DNA of 64,000 nucleotides from Trueperella bernardiae. Lineage in GTDB: Bacteria > Actinomycetota > Actinomycetes > Actinomycetales > Actinomycetaceae. This document shows positions 60,316-64,000 of the stretch, one piece after another. Location of the stretch: contig NZ_LNIZ01000001.1 in assembly GCF_001469025.1 (NCBI RefSeq), positions 310,001 through 374,000 of the forward strand, written 5' to 3'. The position numbers and the translations under genes were made by a program. The notes under the pieces were generated by a model that was not told the origin of the DNA, did no database searches, and worked only from the letters and a program-made list of their open reading frames with translations. Each line of letters begins with the position of its first letter. Position 1 is the first letter of the stretch.

Positions 60316-60591
60316 ATGGCAATTTACGCGATTCGATACACCTACGTCAGCGATACCGAGGCGCTCGCCGCCGTGCGCCCCAAGCACCGCGAGTTCCTCA
60401 AGTCCCTTTTCGACGACGGCGTGCTCCTCGCCTCCGGCCCCCTCGAGGGCAACCGTGCGCTCATCATTGTGGAGGCCGACGACGCCGTCGCCGCACTCGC
60501 GCTCGTCGATGCGGACCCGTTCAACCAGGCTTCCCTCATCACCGACCGCGAAGCCCTCGAGTGGACCCAAGTTTATGGCCCTTGGGCTTAA
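60316..60591 (+). CDS. YCII-related protein
   Basis: A 91-residue ferredoxin-like-fold protein: YAIRYTYVSDTEALAAVRPKHREFLKSLFDDGVLLASGPLE matches the YciI pattern, with the conserved His in KHREFL, and EADDAVAALALVDADPF follows. Biochemical role is unknown for most members; an Asp-His pair suggests possible enzymatic activity. It overlaps the next gene by 17 bases. Confidence 0.85.
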   Translation: MAIYAIRYTYVSDTEALAAVRPKHREFLKSLFDDGVLLASGPLEGNRALIIVEADDAVAALALVDADPFNQASLITDREALEWTQVYGPWA

Positions 60592-61567
60592 GCGTTTCCT
60601 TCGTCCTGACTTCCTCCTGACGGGCATCATCACCGCCCTCATTTTGGGCCTGGTGGTGCCCGTCCCGGAACGCCACATCTCCTGGCTCTCGGAGCTGGCC
60701 GATATCGGTGTGGGCATGGTCTTCCTTGTCTACGGCATGCGCCTGCGCACCAGCGAGGTCATCGAGGGCATGCGCAACATCAAGTTGCAGGTGTCCGTGC
60801 TCGTGGCCACCTACGTTATCTTCCCGCTCGTTGGTCTGGCCATGTATTACACGCTGGGCGGGATCATCGGGGCGTCCTTCGCCACGGGCCTGCTCTACCT
60901 CAGCCTGTTGCCCTCGACCGTACAGTCCTCGGTGACCTTCGTGTCGATCGCGCGCGGTGACATCGGGGCGGCAGTGTGTTCCGCGACCGTGTCCAACATC
61001 CTGGGCATGTTCCTCTCCCCGCTCCTCGTATTGCTCTTCATGAACCTCGAGGACGCCCACACCGGCGGCATCGAATCCGTGCTCCTCAAGCTTCTGCTGC
61101 CGTTCATCATTGGCCAGCTACTCCAGCCGCGCCTGGGCGACTGGATGCGCGCCCACCGCAACATCACCAAGTACACGGACAACTGCGCCATCATCCTCGT
61201 GGTCTTCGTGGCGGTGCTCAAGGCCACGGCCGACAACGCCTGGAGCTCGGTCACGCTCGGCGGCTTCATCGTGCTCTTTATCGTCCTCAGCGCCATGCTC
61301 GCCATCATGCTGGCAGTGACCTGGTACGGCGGCAAGCCCCTGCACTTCAAGCGCCCCCAGCGCATCGTGCTACTGATGTGCGGCTCGAAGAAGTCGCTCG
61401 CCACCGGCCTTCCCATGGCCAAGGCGCTCTTCGACCCGGCAATCGTGGGTGCCGTGGTCGTGCCCGTCATCATCTTCCACCAGATCCAGCTGATGGTGTG
61501 TGCGATGATCGCGCGCCGGCTCGGCGACCAGGCGGAGGCGGAGGAAGCCGCGGCGTCGTCGTCGTGA
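60575..61567 (+). CDS. Bile acid:sodium symporter (SBF)-family transporter
   Basis: A 330-residue membrane protein with about nine or ten helices. The pattern LADIGVGMVFLVYGMRL, LLPSTVQSSVTFVSIARGDIGAAVCSATVSNILG, and LMCGSKKSLATGLPMAKALF is typical of the SBF-like putative Na+-dependent transporter group (YfeH type). The substrate is unknown and need not be a bile acid. ATG 60575 is chosen because translation then begins with MALGLKRFLRPDFLLTG, the family N terminus; the preceding frame overlaps the YCII gene. Confidence 0.9.
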   Translation: MALGLKRFLRPDFLLTGIITALILGLVVPVPERHISWLSELADIGVGMVFLVYGMRLRTSEVIEGMRNIKLQVSVLVATYVIFPLVGLAMYYTLGGIIGASFATGLLYLSLLPSTVQSSVTFVSIARGDIGAAVCSATVSNILGMFLSPLLVLLFMNLEDAHTGGIESVLLKLLLPFIIGQLLQPRLGDWMRAHRNITKYTDNCAIILVVFVAVLKATADNAWSSVTLGGFIVLFIVLSAMLAIMLAVTWYGGKPLHFKRPQRIVLLMCGSKKSLATGLPMAKALFDPAIVGAVVVPVIIFHQIQLMVCAMIARRLGDQAEAEEAAASSS

Positions 61568-61572
61568 AGCGC

Positions 61573-62697
61573 TTAGCCCTCGGCGCGCTCGGCCTGCTCG
61601 GGCTCGCCAATACTCGGCTTGCGGCGCTCACGCGGCTCGATGCTAGCCGCCTTGACCGCCGGGGTCTCCTGGCCCGCGTACTTGCGCGAGCCGATCAGGG
61701 AGGCGACCACGGTGATAAGGATCGTCCCCAGGATCACGCCCACCGACACGCCGATCGTAGGCTCGGGGATCGCGGTCAGAATGTCGTAGCCATGAAACGC
61801 GTGCACGAGTAGCTTGAGTGCAATGAAGCCGAGGATGACAGCCAGGCCGTAGTGGAGGTAAATGAGGCGTTCAAGCAGCCCGTCCACCAGGAAGAACAGC
61901 TGGCGCAACCCGAGCAGGGCGAACGCATTCGCCGAGAAGACGATGAACGGCTCGCGGGTGAGGCCGAAAATTGCGGGGATCGAATCGAGCGCGAACATGA
62001 GGTCGATCGTGCCCACCGTGATGATGCACAGCATGAGCGGCGTGATCCACGTCTTGCCACTGCGGCGGACCAACAGGCGGTCGCCCACGTAGCCGTCAGT
62101 CACGTTCGCCACCCGAGCAACCATCCGGGTGACAAGAGTCGGCTCATAGCCCTCCTCGCCCGCGTCGTCATGCGCCTTGCGCTTGCGGCCCTCCTGAATC
62201 CCGTCAATCACCTGCTTGATCGCCGTGTACAGCATCCACGCCCCGAAGATGAAGAACACCCAGATAAAACTCTCAATGAGCTTGGCGCCAATAAGGATGA
62301 AGATGAGGCGCAACACGAGCGCGATGATGATGCCATACAGCAACACCTTCTGCTGATAAATGCGCGGCACCTGGAAGGAAGCGATGATGATAATGAAGAC
62401 GAAAATGTTGTCCAGCGACAGGGAGTATTCGGTGAGGTAACCCGCGAAAAACTCGGTGGCAAACGTGCCGCCGTGACGCAGGTAGGTCAAGACGCCGAAC
62501 ACGAGCGCGAGCGACACGTAGAACGCAGTCCACCGCGCGGCCTCCCCCAGGGTGGGCTCATGCGCACGGCGCACGTGCCCAAACAGGTCCACCGCAATGA
62601 GTCCCACCACGATCACGCCGAGCAGCACCCACTCCCACGGAGCCACATGCATCTGAGATGCGACGGGTGCGGTGTAAATGAGCGTTGAAGCCAACAC
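61573..62697 (-). CDS. TerC-family membrane protein, probable manganese exporter
   Basis: The 374-residue protein has about eight to nine membrane helices and the TerC hallmarks SLSLDNIFVFIIIIASF and DLMFALDSIPAIFGLTREPFIVFSANAFALLGLRQLFFLV, whose buried Asp residues are thought to bind metal. The C-terminal tail is charged. A yybP-ykoY riboswitch, which senses Mn2+, precedes it, so Mn2+ efflux or metalation of secreted proteins is more likely than tellurite resistance. The GTG start has GGAAAGG 6 bases upstream. Confidence 0.93.
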   Translation of the reverse strand: MLASTLIYTAPVASQMHVAPWEWVLLGVIVVGLIAVDLFGHVRRAHEPTLGEAARWTAFYVSLALVFGVLTYLRHGGTFATEFFAGYLTEYSLSLDNIFVFIIIIASFQVPRIYQQKVLLYGIIIALVLRLIFILIGAKLIESFIWVFFIFGAWMLYTAIKQVIDGIQEGRKRKAHDDAGEEGYEPTLVTRMVARVANVTDGYVGDRLLVRRSGKTWITPLMLCIITVGTIDLMFALDSIPAIFGLTREPFIVFSANAFALLGLRQLFFLVDGLLERLIYLHYGLAVILGFIALKLLVHAFHGYDILTAIPEPTIGVSVGVILGTILITVVASLIGSRKYAGQETPAVKAASIEPRERRKPSIGEPEQAERAEG

Positions 62698-62701
62698 GGT
62701 A

Positions 62702-62825
62702 TGCCTTTCCGGTACGAACGATCAGGTACCGGAGGTCTCTTCCCGCCTGACGAATCAGGCCGCGGCCCGGGCGTGACGCCGTACTGACGAACCGTTATTG
62801 AGTGGGAGTACTCCCCTCCGTCTCA
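62702..62825 (-). ncRNA. yybP-ykoY (manganese) riboswitch
   Basis: On the minus strand the conserved blocks appear in order: CGGAGGGGAGTACTCCC (P1 and the L1-side start), GGTTCGTCAGTACGG (conserved CGTCA loop), a GC-rich stem, a GCCTGA/TCAGGC hairpin, and GGGAAGAGACCTCCGG (second conserved loop and P1 3' strand). CGGAGG pairs with CCTCCG to close the aptamer. CCGGTAC and GTACCGG (62730-62702 region) can form a competing hairpin next to the Shine-Dalgarno GGAAAGG. TAGGAT (62835-62830) with TTCGCC 17 bases upstream is a plausible promoter. Confidence 0.85.
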
Positions 62826-62893
62826 GTCGATCCTAGCGTACGCGGCCCGCCCGGCGAACGCTGCGCCCGCGTGGGGTGGACAACACCCGGGGC

Positions 62894-64000
62894 CTACGCC
62901 TTCTCGATCTGGCGCAGTTCCTTCTTCACATCCAGGATCTCGTCACGCAGCCGGGCCGCCAGCTCGAACTGCAACTGCTCAGCGGCCGCGTGCATCTGCT
63001 CGGTGAGGTCCTCAAGCAGCTGGTGGATCTCCCGCCCGTCCTTCGGCAGGCGCTCGGAGATCGAGGCCTCCTTGCGGTAGCCACCCTCGAGCAGGGTTTC
63101 GGTGTCCACGTCTTCGCGCGCGAGCATGTCGGTGACGTCCGAGATTCTCTTCCGCAGCGGCGCCGGGTCGATCCCGTGCTCGGTGTTGTAGGCGATCTGC
63201 TTTTCCCGACGCCGGTTCGTCTCGTCAATCGCCTCCTTCATGTTCGGCGTGATCGTGTCGGCGTACATGTGCACCTGCCCCGACACGTTACGCGCGGCGC
63301 GCCCGATCGTCTGGATGAGCGAGGTGGTGGAGCGCAAGAATCCCTGCTTGTCGGCGTCGAGAATCGCCACGAGGGAGACCTCGGGCAGGTCGAGGCCCTC
63401 GCGCAGGAGGTTGATCCCCACAAGCACGTCGAACTTGCCCAGTCGCAGCTCGCGCAGGAGCTCGACGCGGCGCAGCGTGTCGACGTCAGAGTGGAGGTAT
63501 TCGACCTTGATGCCGCGCTCGGCCATGTAGTCGGTGAGGTCCTCGGCCATCTTCTTCGTCAGCGTGGTGACGAGCACGCGCTCGTCACGCGCCGTTCGGA
63601 TGCGGACCTCCTCCAGCAGGTCGTCAATCTGGCCCTTCGTGGGCTTGACGATGATTTCCGGGTCCACCAGGCCAGTGGGGCGAATAATCTGCTCCACCCA
63701 GCCATCCGACTTCTCCAGCTCGTACTTGCCGGGGGTGGCCGACAGGTAGACGGTCTGCCCGATGCGCTCCAAGAACTCATCCCACTTCAGCGGCCGGTTG
63801 TCCATCGCCGAGGGGAGCCGGAAGCCGTAATCGACCAGCGTGCGCTTGCGCGACATATCGCCCTCGTACATCGCCCCGATCTGCGGCACGGTCACATGCG
63901 ATTCGTCGATGACCAGCACGAAGTCCTCCGGGAAAAAGTCCAGGAGCGTGTTTGGCGGGGTGCCCGGGCCGCGGCCGTCGATGTGGCGCGAGTAGTTCTC
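62894..64000 (-). CDS. uvrB: Excinuclease ABC subunit B (5' part outside window)
   Basis: The frame runs unbroken to the window edge, so only the C-terminal 368 residues are seen. They begin [20 protein letters not shown] and contain [19 protein letters not shown], the helicase motifs [26 protein letters not shown] and [12 protein letters not shown], and the C-terminal UVR motif that binds UvrC ([19 protein letters not shown]). UvrB loads onto damaged DNA with UvrA and recruits UvrC. A LexA box, if present, would lie outside the window. Confidence 0.97.
   Translation of the reverse strand, partial: ENYSRHIDGRGPGTPPNTLLDFFPEDFVLVIDESHVTVPQIGAMYEGDMSRKRTLVDYGFRLPSAMDNRPLKWDEFLERIGQTVYLSATPGKYELEKSDGWVEQIIRPTGLVDPEIIVKPTKGQIDDLLEEVRIRTARDERVLVTTLTKKMAEDLTDYMAERGIKVEYLHSDVDTLRRVELLRELRLGKFDVLVGINLLREGLDLPEVSLVAILDADKQGFLRSTTSLIQTIGRAARNVSGQVHMYADTITPNMKEAIDETNRRREKQIAYNTEHGIDPAPLRKRISDVTDMLAREDVDTETLLEGGYRKEASISERLPKDGREIHQLLEDLTEQMHAAAEQLQFELAARLRDEILDVKKELRQIEKA

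Overview
The window is GC-rich, almost fully coding chromosomal DNA from an actinobacterium. Gene order (efp-nusB-car-mihF-gmk-rpoZ-coaBC-metK-priA-fmt-rsmB-rpe-...-hisE-hisG; pafBC-like WYL genes with helY; lnt-ppm-rbpA; garA-ftsR; xerD-parA-scpAB-rluB-tyrA-cmk-der; tkt-tal-zwf-opcA; gap-pgk-tpiA-secG; uvrA-uvrC-rapZ-yvcK-whiA) and actinobacterial markers (mIHF, RbpA, GarA, WhiA, OpcA) support this. The compact layout and the missing biosynthetic genes suggest a reduced, probably host-associated lineage such as Actinomycetaceae. That family assignment is inference, and no species can be named from the sequence.

Layout. 1-1625: 3' part of a metal P-type ATPase. 1715-18742: translation, nucleotide and cofactor genes in the order known from Streptomyces, with two striking changes. 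First, the pyrimidine genes are missing and carA is cut down to its N-terminal domain. Second, an FMN riboswitch drives a riboflavin-type ABC importer pair (ribXY) where riboflavin biosynthesis genes would be expected. 18760-25587: a DUF3866 gene divergent from two WYL regulators, a small membrane protein, a lipid kinase and the HelY helicase. 25806-28386: lnt, ppm and convergent rbpA. 28698-33170: two MerR regulators, GarA and PepN, all on the minus strand. 33241-34204: a dimethylargininase and tRNA-Pro(GGG). 34418-42793: minus-strand genes from xerD down to der, with pfkA, including a tyrA-cmk fusion. 42873-48566: pentose phosphate operon. 48762-52219: lower glycolysis and secG. 52429-60221: whiA-yvcK-rapZ-uvrC-uvrA on the minus strand. 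60316-61567: a YCII protein and a bile-acid-symporter-family transporter. 61573-62825: TerC-family transporter behind a yybP-ykoY (manganese) riboswitch. 62894-64000: uvrB, cut by the window edge.

Most functions are conserved housekeeping. The observations worth most attention are the glutaminase-less CarA, the importer that replaces riboflavin synthesis, the tyrA-cmk fusion, a seven-unit degenerate tandem repeat running from the priA stop to the fmt promoter, and several structured intergenic RNAs without a known family. Many genes carry a TANNNT hexamer exactly 6-7 bases before the start codon, which points to widespread leaderless transcription. I saw no CRISPR array, insertion sequence, prophage or rRNA operon.
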